From contig CAWFPR010000014.1 of NCBI GenBank assembly GCA_963817635.1, positions 186,001-250,000 of the forward strand: DNA of 64,000 nt, read 5' to 3'. This document shows, piece by piece, positions 8,517 to 19,105 of the stretch. The translations under genes and the position numbers were made by a program. Origin of the DNA: CAWFPR01 sp963817635. GTDB taxonomy: Bacteria; Acidobacteriota; Vicinamibacteria; Vicinamibacterales; 2-12-FULL-66-21. The first letter of the stretch is position 1; each line of letters opens with the position of its first letter. A model generated the notes under the pieces. The model ran no database searches. It saw only the letters and a program-made list of their open reading frames with translations, and was not told the origin of the DNA.

Positions 8517-11138
8517 ATGAACATGAACAAATACACGGAGAAGGCCCAGGAGGCGATCGTCGGCGCGCAGAACCTCGCCGATCGCGAAGGACACCCGGAG
8601 ATTCTGCCGGAGCACCTGCTGCTCACGCTCGTCGAGCAGCGCGAGGGCATCGTCCCCGAGATCGTCCGAAAGATGAACGCGGACCCGGTGGCGCTCGCCT
8701 CCGCCGTGCGTGACGAGCTGAACCGGCGACCGCGCGCCCACGGCGGGTCGCAGCCATCGCTCTCCGCGCGGCTTCGCGCGATCACGAACGCGGCCGAGCA
8801 GGAGGCCGAGCGGCTGAAGGACGACTACGTCAGCACCGAGCACCTGTTCCTCGCGATCGCCTCAGAGGGAGGCCAGTCGCCCGCCGCGCGGCTCCTCGAA
8901 CCCCGCGGGATCACGCGCGACACGGTGCTCCAGGCGATGACCGCCGTGCGCGGGACGCAGCGCGTCACGAGCCAGAACCCCGAAAGCACCTACCAGTCGC
9001 TCGAGCGCTACGGCCGCGACCTGACCGAGCTGGCGCGCAAGGGCAAGCTCGACCCCGTGATCGGGCGCGACGACGAGATCCGGCGCGTGATCCAGGTGCT
9101 GTCGCGGCGCACGAAGAACAACCCGGTGCTCATCGGCGAACCCGGCGTCGGCAAAACCGCGGTCGTCGAAGGACTCGCGCAGCGCATCGTGCGGCAGGAC
9201 GTGCCGGAGGGGCTCAAGACCAAGCGCATCGTGGCGCTCGACATGGGCGCGCTCGTCGCCGGGGCGAAGTACCGGGGCGAATTCGAAGAGCGGCTGAAGG
9301 CGGTGCTGAAGGAAGTCACCGACGCGGCCGGCCAGGTCATTCTCTTCATCGACGAGCTCCACACCGTCGTCGGCGCGGGCGCGGCCGAGGGGGCGATGGA
9401 CGCGGCCAACATGCTGAAGCCGATGCTCGCCCGCGGCGAACTGCACATGATTGGCGCGACCACGCTCGATGAATACCGCAAGCACATCGAGAAGGACGCG
9501 GCGCTCGAGCGGCGGTTCCAGCCGGTGCTGGTCACCGAGCCGACCGTCGAGGACACGATCAGCATCCTGCGCGGCCTGCGCGAACGCTACGAGATTCACC
9601 ACGGCGTGCGGATCAAGGACTCGGCGCTCGTGGCCGCGGCGGTGCTGTCGCACCGTTACATCGCCGATCGGTTCCTGCCGGACAAGGCGATCGACCTGGT
9701 GGACGAAGCCGCGTCGCGGCTTCGGATGGAGATCGACTCGATGCCGGCGGAGCTCGACGAGGTCGAACGCCGGATCATGCAGCTCGAGATCGAGCGGCAG
9801 GCGCTGCGCAAGGAAACCGACAAGGCGTCGAAGGAACGCCTGCAGAAGATCGAGAAGGAGCTGGCGGATCTGAAGGAAGAGAGGGCGCGCCTTGCCACGC
9901 ACTGGAACCAGGAGAAGGAAATCATCCAGCGATCGCGCACGATCAAGGAGGAGCTCGAGCAGGTGCGCCTCGACATGCAGCGCGCCCAGCAGGCCGGCGA
10001 CTATGCGAAGGCCTCCGAGCTGCAATACGGACGGCTGCCCGAGATGGAGCGGCGCATCAAGGAGGAAGAGGAACGCCTGGCGTCGCTCCAGAAGGACCAG
10101 CGGATGCTGAAGGAGGAAGTCGACGAGGAGGACATCGCGGGCGTCGTCAGCCGCTGGACGCACATTCCGGTCAGCCGGCTGATGGAAGGTGAGGTGCAGA
10201 AGCTGCTCCAGATGGAAGAGCGCCTGCACGACCGCGTGGTCGGGCAGGAGGAGGCGATCACGGCCGTCGCCAATGCGATGCGCCGCGCGCGGGCGGGCCT
10301 GCAGGATCCCGACCGGCCGCTCGGCAGCTTCATCTTCCTGGGCCCCACCGGCGTCGGCAAGACCGAGCTCGCCAGAGCGCTGGCAGAGTTCCTGTTCGAC
10401 GACGAGCAGGCGATGATCCGCATCGACATGTCCGAGTACCAGGAGAAGCACACCGTGTCCCGCCTGATCGGTGCGCCACCCGGGTACGTGGGCTACGAGG
10501 AGTCCGGCCAGCTGACCGAGGCGGTCCGCCGGCGCCCGTATGCCGTCGTGCTGTTCGACGAAATCGAGAAGGCGCACCCGGAAGTCCTCAACGTCATGCT
10601 CCAGATGCTCGACGACGGGCGACTGACCGACGGCAAGGGCCGCACGGTGGACTTCAAGAACACCGTCGTCATCATGACGTCGAACATCGGCAGCCACTAC
10701 ATTGCCGAGGAGGCGCTTCGCGCGGGCGGCACCGTGGACGAGAACGTCAAGCGACAGGTCATCGACACGCTGCGTGCGCAGTTCCGTCCCGAGTTCATCA
10801 ACCGGATCGATGAAGTGATCGTGTTCCACGCGCTGTCACGCGAGCAGATGCGGTCCATCATCGACATCCAGCTGCGCGGCCTCATGAAGCGGCTCGAAGA
10901 TCGCAAGATCCGTGTCGAACTGAGCGGCAAGGCCAAGGACCTGCTCATCGCGGAGGCGTACGATCCGATCTATGGCGCGCGGCCGCTGAAGCGCACGATC
11001 CAGCGGCGGATCCTCGATCCGCTGGCCATGCGCGTCCTCCAGGGAACATTCCACGAAGGCGACACCGTGCGGATCGATGCGCCGCGCGGCGAGCTCGACT
11101 TCATCAAGTCGGAAGGAACGGAACAGGTGCATGCCTGA
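8517..11138 (+). CDS. clpB: ClpB disaggregase
   Basis: An 873-residue hexameric AAA+ disaggregase that works with DnaK/DnaJ to rescue aggregated proteins. The order is the N-terminal Clp_N repeats (1-145), NBD1 with Walker A GEPGVGKT near residue 206, the long coiled-coil middle domain (about 410-525, rich in E/R/K/L) that separates ClpB from ClpA/ClpC, and NBD2 with Walker A GPTGVGKT near residue 608. The C-terminal D2-small domain ends the protein. The frame is intact over the full family length. A second ATG lies six bases downstream of the first and could be the real start. It begins 16 bases after the J-protein gene and overlaps ftsH by eight bases. Confidence 0.96.
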   Translation: MNMNKYTEKAQEAIVGAQNLADREGHPEILPEHLLLTLVEQREGIVPEIVRKMNADPVALASAVRDELNRRPRAHGGSQPSLSARLRAITNAAEQEAERLKDDYVSTEHLFLAIASEGGQSPAARLLEPRGITRDTVLQAMTAVRGTQRVTSQNPESTYQSLERYGRDLTELARKGKLDPVIGRDDEIRRVIQVLSRRTKNNPVLIGEPGVGKTAVVEGLAQRIVRQDVPEGLKTKRIVALDMGALVAGAKYRGEFEERLKAVLKEVTDAAGQVILFIDELHTVVGAGAAEGAMDAANMLKPMLARGELHMIGATTLDEYRKHIEKDAALERRFQPVLVTEPTVEDTISILRGLRERYEIHHGVRIKDSALVAAAVLSHRYIADRFLPDKAIDLVDEAASRLRMEIDSMPAELDEVERRIMQLEIERQALRKETDKASKERLQKIEKELADLKEERARLATHWNQEKEIIQRSRTIKEELEQVRLDMQRAQQAGDYAKASELQYGRLPEMERRIKEEEERLASLQKDQRMLKEEVDEEDIAGVVSRWTHIPVSRLMEGEVQKLLQMEERLHDRVVGQEEAITAVANAMRRARAGLQDPDRPLGSFIFLGPTGVGKTELARALAEFLFDDEQAMIRIDMSEYQEKHTVSRLIGAPPGYVGYEESGQLTEAVRRRPYAVVLFDEIEKAHPEVLNVMLQMLDDGRLTDGKGRTVDFKNTVVIMTSNIGSHYIAEEALRAGGTVDENVKRQVIDTLRAQFRPEFINRIDEVIVFHALSREQMRSIIDIQLRGLMKRLEDRKIRVELSGKAKDLLIAEAYDPIYGARPLKRTIQRRILDPLAMRVLQGTFHEGDTVRIDAPRGELDFIKSEGTEQVHA

Positions 11139-13060
11139 ACAGACGACGAATAGGCCGCCCACCAAAGGGCGACGCGCTGGAGAGCGCCGGACGCCGGCGC
11201 GTCCGGGGCCCGGACCGGCCACGTGGGCCGTCCTCGGGTTCATCCTGCTGCTCGCACTGGGACAGGCGTTCTTCTACTCGATGCAGACCGGCAACACGAT
11301 CTCGTACAGCGATTTCAAGGCGCTGGTGCGGGACGGCAAGGTGCAGGAAGTCACCGTCGCCGAAGACCGCGTGCGCGGCACCCTGAAGGAGTCCACGGGG
11401 AAGGACGGCACGGGCTTCACGGCGGTCCGAATCGAGGATCCAAAGCTCATCGAAGATCTGACAGCCAGCGGTGTGAAATACACCGGCGAGGTTCCGAGCC
11501 GCTGGATCGGCGAGGTCCTCGGCTGGATCATCCCCCTGATCTTCATCGTGGCGCTCTGGAGCTTCTTCTTCCGCCGCATGGGCGGCGCCGAAGGCGGCGT
11601 CATGTCGTTCGCCCGCAGCAAGGCCAAGATCTACGCAGACGACGACGTGAAGGTGCGCTTCGGGGACGTGGCGGGGGTGGACGAAGCGGAAAACGAACTG
11701 CGCGAGATCGTCGAGTTCCTGAAGACGCCGAAGAAGTACACCGAGCATCGGCGGGCGCATCCCGAAGGGCGTCCTGCTCGTCGGGCCGCCGGGCACCGGC
11801 AAGACGCTGCTCGCGCGTGCCGTCGCCGGCGAGGCCGGCGTGCCCTTCTTCAGCCTGAGCGGATCGGAGTTCGTCGAGATGTTCGTCGGCGTGGGCGCCG
11901 CGCGCGTGCGGGATCTGTTCGCCCAGGCAGAGGTCAAGGCCCCGTGCATCGTCTTCATCGACGAGCTCGACGCGCTCGGCAAGGTGCGCATGCAGTCGCC
12001 GATGGGCGGCCACGAGGAGCGCGAGCAGACGCTCAACCAGCTCCTCGCCGAGATGGACGGCTTCGACGGGCGCAAGGGCATCATCATCATGGGCGCGACG
12101 AACCGTCCCGAGGTGCTCGATCCCGCGCTCATGCGTCCGGGCCGGTTCGACCGGCACGTGCTCGTGGACAAGCCCGACGTGCGCGGCCGCGAGGACATCC
12201 TGCGGATCCACGTCAAGACCGTGAAGATGGCGGAGGACGTGGACCTCAAGGTGGTCGCCGCGCGCACCGCCGGCTTTGCCGGCGCGGACCTGGCGAACCT
12301 CGTGAACGAAGCGGCGCTGCACGCCGCGCGCAAGGACAAGTCGGCTGTCGATCGCAAGGACTTCGACGAAGCCATCGACCGCATCGTGGCGGGCCTGGAG
12401 AAGAAGCGCGCGATCAGCGACAAGGAACGGCGCATCATCGCGTACCACGAGTCCGGCCACGCGATCGTCGCCAGCGTGCTGCCTGGCCTCGACCCGGTGC
12501 ACAAGATTTCGATCATCGGACGGGGATTCGGCGCGCTCGGTTACACGATGCAGCTGCCTCTCGAGGACCGCTACCTCATGAGCCGCACCGACCTGAAAGC
12601 GGAGCTGGCGGTCCTGCTCGGCGGACGGAGCGCCGAGGAGATCGCGTTCAACGAGATCTCGACCGGCGCCAGCAACGATCTCCAGCGCGCGACCGACGTC
12701 GCGCGGAGGATGGTGACGCAGTTCGGGATGAGCGAGAGCATGGGCGCCGTGACCTACGACCACGAGCGGAGCGCCAAGTTCCTCGAGAACCCCTTCGCGC
12801 AGGAGCGCGGCACCCACTCCGAGGACACGGCACGGCAGATCGACGCCGAGGTCAAGCGGATCCTCGCCGACGCGCACGACGAAGCGCGGCGCGTGCTGGG
12901 CGAGCGTCGGGAGAGCCTCGACGAACTGGCGAAGCGGCTCCTCGAGCGGGAGGTCATCGAAGGCGACGAGCTGCGCGAGCTGCTCGGAACCGTTCCGCCG
13001 AAGGACCCCGAGGGGACCGTGCCCCCGTCCGTGCCGTCGCCCGACGTCCCCACTGTGTAG
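11131..13060 (+). CDS. ftsH: FtsH ATP-dependent membrane zinc protease, frameshifted
   Basis: FtsH degrades membrane and unstable cytosolic proteins. The start at ATG 11131 has an upstream AGGAACGGAA stretch and overlaps the clpB stop. There are two transmembrane helices, near residues 30-50 and 130-150, with a short periplasmic domain between them. The AAA domain follows with Walker A GPPGTGKT and an SRH-like region (NRPEVLDPALMRPGRFDR). The peptidase has HESGHA. The frame breaks near 11743, where removing one G gives KYTSIGGRIPKGVLLVG. The corrected length is about 642 residues. Placement of ftsH as the last gene of an HspR operon is notable, because both the disaggregase and the membrane protease would share one repressor. 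Confidence 0.92.
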
Positions 13061-13085
13061 AGGCCCGGCGACAGCCGCGACGACA

Positions 13086-13310
13086 GCCACCTGTACGCTT
13101 CACAGGAGGAACGGAGGGACAGAGACACGGAGGGTGGGTTCCGGATGGCGTCAGCGGTCGGGCTCGCCACGGCGGCAGCCGTCTACGCCTCACAGGAGCG
13201 ACGGAGAAACGGAGAAACGGAGGGTGGAGCGGGGTGGCTTCAGCGGTCGGCCTCACCCTTGCGACAGCTGGAGTAACGGAGCGACGGAGTACGGAGAACA
13301 AGTAACGAAG
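13086..13310. repeat. Diverged tandem repeat, non-coding gap after ftsH
   Basis: The gap 13061-13397 has no supported gene. It holds two diverged copies of an approximately 90-base unit, each starting GCC(A/G)..TACGC(T)TCACAGGAG and running through ACGGAG-rich short units into GGTGGCTTCAGCGGTCGG-like sequence. A third stretch of ACGGAG/GTAACGG units follows. The ACGGAG units recur every seven to nine bases. A TAGAAT box lies at about 13370-13375, 22 bases before the next start codon. Confidence 0.55.
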
Positions 13311-13397
13311 TAACGGCGGGACCACAGGACGAACGTCCCGGCACCGTTGTGATGCGCGCGGCGGGCTGTAGAATGGTCTGTTCCCTCCCAGGGCACC

Positions 13398-15039
13398 ATG
13401 CTGTTCCTCTTGATTGCGGTCCTTCTCGGCCAGTCCGCGCAGCTGCCGCCGCGCGACGCCGCGTCGTCCAGGCCGGCGACGGGCAGTATCCGCGGCCGCA
13501 TCACCGATAGAGACTCCGGTCAGCCGATACCGGGCGCGCTCGTTGCGCTGCGCCGGGGCGGCGACTCACAGACGATCATCGCCGGCGCGGATGGCCGGTA
13601 CGAGTTCACGGCGCTGCCGGGGGGCAGCTACTTCGTCGCAGCCACCGGCGGCTTCGAGCGCGCGACCCACCTGACGCACGTATTCGGAGATCCGAGACCC
13701 ATCGAGGCGGCGCAGGCTCTGGTCGGCAAGACGTTCGTGCTGAACGACGGCGAGATTCGGAACGACGTCGATATCTCGCTCGTTCGTGCGCTCGCGATAG
13801 ACGGTCGCGTGGTCGATCCCGACGGCGAACCGATGGCTGGCGTCGAAGTGACCGCGTCGGCGATGGACAGGTCGGTCTGGCAGCCGGTGTCTGGCACCAC
13901 GGACGACAGAGGGATGTTCCGCTTGTATGGGCTGCCCGCGGCAGCCTACCGCCTGTGCGCGGATCCGAGACGCGGCGGCATGGACGCACATCTGCTGACC
14001 GACCGGACAGAACGCCTCGTCAAGACCTGCGTCCCTGAGGACGGTAACGGACAACCGGTCGTGGTGAGCGGCCCCTCGGCGCCGCACGTCTAGGTTGCGG
14101 TTCGGGCGTACGCCGCGTTCACGGTATCGGGCTCAGTCGTCGATGCTGCCGGGGCGCTGGTATCCGACGCAGGGGTGTCGATCACGCACATCGGCGGCGA
14201 GGAGCAGGGGTTCACCGGCAGTCGTCGATTCCACCGGACGGTTCACCATCGAGGGCGTCACGCCGGGGAACTATCTGCTCCAAGCGTACACACCGGGTCG
14301 GCCCGGTCGGCTCCGCAAGGGAGAGGCGGTGGCCGGCTACCTGCCCGTCACCGTGGAGAGCGGCGATGTCGCGGCACTGACCGTGCAGGTGGCGCGGGGC
14401 GCGGCCGTAAGGGGGCGCGTGACGTTCCTCGACGGACCGGCGCCGCGCGCTGGCTCCTTCGAAATTCAGGTGCAGGCCGCAGCCGATGCCCCATCCCGGC
14501 TGCAGTGGTCCGCGGTCACGGCACACGTAGACGATCGGCTGTCGTTCGAACTGGCCGATCTCTTTCTTCCGTCGAGGATCGTGGTCGCCCGCCTGCCGGC
14601 GGGCTGGGGACTCAAGGCCATCCGGTACCGCGGGCGCGACATTCGCAACATGTCGGTCCGCTTCGAAAGCGATCCGGATCCGCGGGCGCTCGATGTTCAG
14701 TTGACGAGCAAGGTCGCCGAACTGACCGGCACGGTGCTCGATGGATCTGACGCGCGTGCGGTCGTGCCATGCGTTGTCGCCGTATCGTCGGATGCGCCGG
14801 GTTCTCAACAGACGACGTCATTCGCAGTGGCCTCTTGGGATGGCACCAGGTATCGTTTCGCCGACCTGCCGGCGGGCCGATATGGCGTTGCGGCGGTTCC
14901 AAGCTGGGAGTGTAGCCGGCTCTGGGGGGATCGCGCGGCAATCGACGAATTCGGGCCGTTGCTCCGGCAGATGATCCTCGAAACCGGCGAGCACCGGGTC
15001 CTGGACCTTCCGCTCTCTTCCCTGCCGATCAAGCGGTGA
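13398..15039 (+). pseudogene. Secreted carboxypeptidase-regulatory-like protein with in-frame stop and frameshift
   Basis: The N-terminus is a short signal peptide (MLFLLIAVLLG) followed by CarboxypepD_reg/Cna_B-like modules (GSIRGRITDRDSGQPIPGAL; DGRYEFTALPGGSYFVAA). A TAG at 14091-14093 ends the first frame, but family-like sequence continues in the same frame straight after it (AAFTVSGSVVDAAGALVSDA). The frame then slips near 14213 into one that encodes STGRFTIEGVTPGNYLLQAY and runs to 15039. So one nonsense codon and one indel separate it from an intact product of about 545 residues. The intact paralog follows eight bases later and one more lies at 4.5 kb. Real decay and sequence error are both possible. 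The nonsense codon makes decay more likely here than at other broken loci. Confidence 0.68.
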
Positions 15040-15046
15040 CGGTCCC

Positions 15047-16663
15047 ATGCGTATCATCCCGCTGCTCATCCTCGCAATTGGCATACAGGCGCCGGCTCCC
15101 GAGCCGGCCGCGGCCATCCGCGGGCGGATCACGGACGCGGGCACAGGGGCCCCGATTGCCGGAGCGGTCGTGACCCTGCAGCCGGAATCCGGCAACCAGG
15201 CCGCCGTGCGCGCCGACGAGAACGGCCGGTACGCGTTCACGAACCTGGCGTCCGGGACCTATCGCGTCAGCGCGGAGCCTCCCGAGTTCCGCGCGACCTA
15301 CGTGTCCGCGTCCTTTTACGACTCTTCGCGTCCGAAGGACCGGGGGGCCATCGTGCTGCAGGCCGGTGAAGTGCGATCCCGGGTAGACATCGCGCTCGCG
15401 AGAAGCGTCGCGATCAGCGGCCGCGTTGTGGACGAATGGGGGCAGCCCGTTGCCGGGGTGTCCGTGGGCGCAAGCACACGGTTCCCCGCTCGGGCGATGT
15501 TCCTCGGCCGCGCGACCGACGACCGCGGGATCTTCCGCGTGTTCGGCCTCGAACCCGGCCGGTACTTCGTGTGCACCGATCCCGGACCGGGCCAGCGCCA
15601 GCAATTGCTCGGGCCCCCGGCTCGCTCGCGTTCGGTCCCCACCTGCTTTCCGTCAGCGACCGCCGAACGGGACGCGCTCCGCGTCCAGGTCGGGCGGACC
15701 GATGTCGATGGGGTGGAGATTCAGGTGGTCCGCCGCAGGACGTTCAAGGTCTCGGGCACGGTCGTCGGCGCGCCAGGAGCTCCGCTCGCGCGAGCCTTCG
15801 TCAACCTGATCGAGTGGTCGGAGACGAGCAGCGGTTCGAGTGGCACGTCGCTTACGCCGGACGGCCGATTCGTTCTCGACGGTCTCCTGCCGCGCGAGTA
15901 CGTCGTCGCGGCCGAGGTTCAGGAACCGGACGAGATGCGGTACGCGACCGCGCGCGCGCATGCCCGTATCACGGTCGGGCCGGAGGATGTCGACGGGTTG
16001 GTCCTCCCGCTGGTGCGGACCGCTCGCGTACGCGGCCGGCTGATATTCGACAACGCCGCCGAGGCGCCGTCTGCCGTGGGATCCGGCTTCTGGGTGGCGG
16101 CCGTGACGCCGGACGTCATCGGGATTCCGAACGCGGGGACGCACACGATCGTCGGGCGCGACCTGACGTTCGAACTCGGCGGCATCGAGAGCCCGTCGGC
16201 TCTGTACATGCTGAATCTCCCGGTCGGGTGGGTCGTCCAGAGCATCAAATACAAGGGTCGCGAAATCGTGGATGCTGCCGCGACGTTCACCGATGAGGAC
16301 GATGCCGCCGCGCTCGAGATTCTCCTGACACGCCGCGGAGGGACGGTGACCGGTACCGTCAGGAACGATGCGGGCATGCCGGCCGCCGAAACGCGCGTGC
16401 TGCTCTTCCCCGCCGACCGGAACAAGTGGCGCACGGTGCCGCCGCTGCGACCCGTGTCTCCCTCGGCGACCGGCCGATTCGGATTCCCGGCGCAGAGAGC
16501 GGGCGAATACCTGATCGCCGTCCTGAGTGCGGACGAGGCGCCGGCGTTCCCCGACGCAGCGTTCTTCGAGCGTCTCTCGAAGGTGGCTGAGCGCGTGGTG
16601 CTCGGCGAGGGCGACCGGCGCACGGTGGAGCTGCAGGTCGTCAGGCTGCCAGACGAGCGTTGA
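15047..16663 (+). CDS. Secreted carboxypeptidase-regulatory-like multidomain protein
   Basis: An intact 538-residue paralog of the two other CarboxypepD_reg proteins in this window. It has a signal peptide at residues 1-22 followed by four to five beta-sandwich modules, each with G-x-(I/V)-x-D ... PIAGAVV and ENGRYAFTNLASGTYRV-type turns. Internal motifs shared with its neighbour include a GWVVQSIKYKGREI-like segment (in the neighbour GWGLKAIRYRGRDI). It starts eight bases after the damaged paralog, so they are probably co-transcribed. No catalytic residues or anchor are visible. A role in carbohydrate or protein binding outside the cytoplasm is a guess based on the fold. Confidence 0.78.
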   Translation: MRIIPLLILAIGIQAPAPEPAAAIRGRITDAGTGAPIAGAVVTLQPESGNQAAVRADENGRYAFTNLASGTYRVSAEPPEFRATYVSASFYDSSRPKDRGAIVLQAGEVRSRVDIALARSVAISGRVVDEWGQPVAGVSVGASTRFPARAMFLGRATDDRGIFRVFGLEPGRYFVCTDPGPGQRQQLLGPPARSRSVPTCFPSATAERDALRVQVGRTDVDGVEIQVVRRRTFKVSGTVVGAPGAPLARAFVNLIEWSETSSGSSGTSLTPDGRFVLDGLLPREYVVAAEVQEPDEMRYATARAHARITVGPEDVDGLVLPLVRTARVRGRLIFDNAAEAPSAVGSGFWVAAVTPDVIGIPNAGTHTIVGRDLTFELGGIESPSALYMLNLPVGWVVQSIKYKGREIVDAAATFTDEDDAAALEILLTRRGGTVTGTVRNDAGMPAAETRVLLFPADRNKWRTVPPLRPVSPSATGRFGFPAQRAGEYLIAVLSADEAPAFPDAAFFERLSKVAERVVLGEGDRRTVELQVVRLPDER

Positions 16664-16674
16664 GCGTCCACGGA

Positions 16675-16862
16675 TCCACGGATTGCAGACTGCCGATTGC
16701 AGAGTGCCGATTGACGGATTGCCGATTGGGGATTGCCGATTGACGGATTGACGATTGGGGATTGACGATCGGGATTGACGATTGGGGATCGGAGCCCCAA
16801 TCAGCAATCGACAATCCTCAATCCGTCAATCGACAACCTGCAATCGCCAATCTGCAATTCTC
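16675..16862. repeat. Heptamer-period inverted array between convergent genes
   Basis: From about 16675 to 16787 the plus strand repeats GATTGCC/GATTGAC/GATTGGG units. From 16795 to 16860 it repeats the complement (CAATCnn units). The two arms meet in a perfect hairpin, GATTGGGG (16780-16787), a seven-base loop, then CCCCAATC (16795-16802). The array fills the gap between the rightward secreted-protein gene and leftward rho, so it may act as a two-way terminator or transcript-end structure. Confidence 0.65.
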
Positions 16863-18314
<1,452 letters not shown>

Positions 18315-18514
18315 GAGGCTACTGCCGGTGTCGGTCGGTTGAAGGGTTGTTGTTGTTAGTCGAACGGTGTTTCAGTGCCTGGCGGGGCAGCGTCGGCCCG
18401 CGTTCAGCGCGGTGCGCGAGTCTGTGACGTCTCTGTCAATGATGAGCGGTGACGCAAGAGCCCCGCGGGTTCAGAGGAAATCAGGATTGCCCTGTGCAGT
18501 GATGCTATTTTGGC

Positions 18515-18543
18515 AGTATAGGCACGCCCGGCTGGGCTGTCAA
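18515..18543 (-). promoter_or_regulatory. Promoter and long leader of rho
   Basis: On the minus strand TTGACA (18543-18538) is followed after 17 bases by TATACT (18520-18515), a near-perfect sigma-70 promoter. Transcription would start near 18508 and give a leader of about 195 bases before the rho ATG at 18314. The rest of the gap 18315-18641 holds no supported gene. Long rho leaders are known sites of Rho autoregulation; that use here is inferred. Confidence 0.75.
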
Positions 18544-18641
18544 CGGGCAACCCCGCCCGGTGAATCCGACCCGGTTCGAGACGCTCCCGAAGGTGCTCTC
18601 GCCCAACCGAGCAACGCGCGGGGGCCGGCCGCCAGCCCGGG

Positions 18642-19014
18642 CTAGTAGCGAGCCGGGGTGTCTCCGATGCCGATGATGCTGCACGCCTGGACGATGTTGA
18701 GGCCGAGCGCCCGGGCCCGCTCCACGACCTCGGGCTCGTCCGCACCGGGATTGAGCCACACCTCACCCACCCCTTTCTTCGCGAGTTCCTCCACCACACG
18801 CAGGCCGATCCGCGCCGGCACGTACACGGTCGCCATGTCGATCGCCTCGGGAACCTCGAGCACGGACCGGTACGCCTGAAGTCCTTCGACCTCGCCTGCC
18901 AGCGGGGTGAATCGGGATCACCCGGTAGCCCTGCCGCGCGAAGGCACGCAGCGCCTTGTTGCCGAATTTCTCGCGATTGCGGGAAGCGCCGATGACGGCG
19001 ACGGTCCTGGACAT
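18642..19014 (-). CDS. CoA-binding domain protein (YccU type), frameshifted
   Basis: A small Rossmann-fold protein of the CoA_binding_2 (YccU) family. The N-terminus reads SRTVAVIGASRNREKFGNKA, the nucleotide-binding loop of the family. The C-terminal part keeps ATVYVPARIGLRVVEELAKKG, EVWLNPGADEPEV and the short end. The frame breaks near 18905 in a CCCC run; removing one C joins HP with LAGEVEGLQAYRSVLEVPEA. The ATG at 19012-19014 is chosen over the ATG at 19023 because a TACAAT box at 19022-19027 would lie over the earlier start and seven bases before the chosen one. The corrected length is about 123 residues. Role: binding of CoA or another nucleotide, ligand unproven. Confidence 0.8.
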
Positions 19015-19021
19015 GATGTTC

Positions 19022-19099
19022 ATTGTACGCGCAGCTCGTCGAGCGCCCGTAGACTCGCGATTCCGCCGGACGTCACGCTGCGTCGTAGAGTCGTACAAT
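19022..19099. promoter_or_regulatory. Divergent leaderless-type promoter region, CoA-binding gene and amrS
   Basis: TACAAT occurs on the minus strand at 19027-19022, seven bases before the CoA-binding gene start. TACAAT also occurs on the plus strand at 19094-19099, six bases before the amrS start. Both positions place the expected transcription start at or next to the start codon. No strong -35 sequence is seen for either. Confidence 0.5.
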
Positions 19100-19105
19100 T
19101 GATCC

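Noticed and set aside
8862..10829. A 655-residue open frame on the minus strand opposite clpB
   Set aside because: It is an antisense shadow of a GC-rich conserved gene and shows no protein family features.
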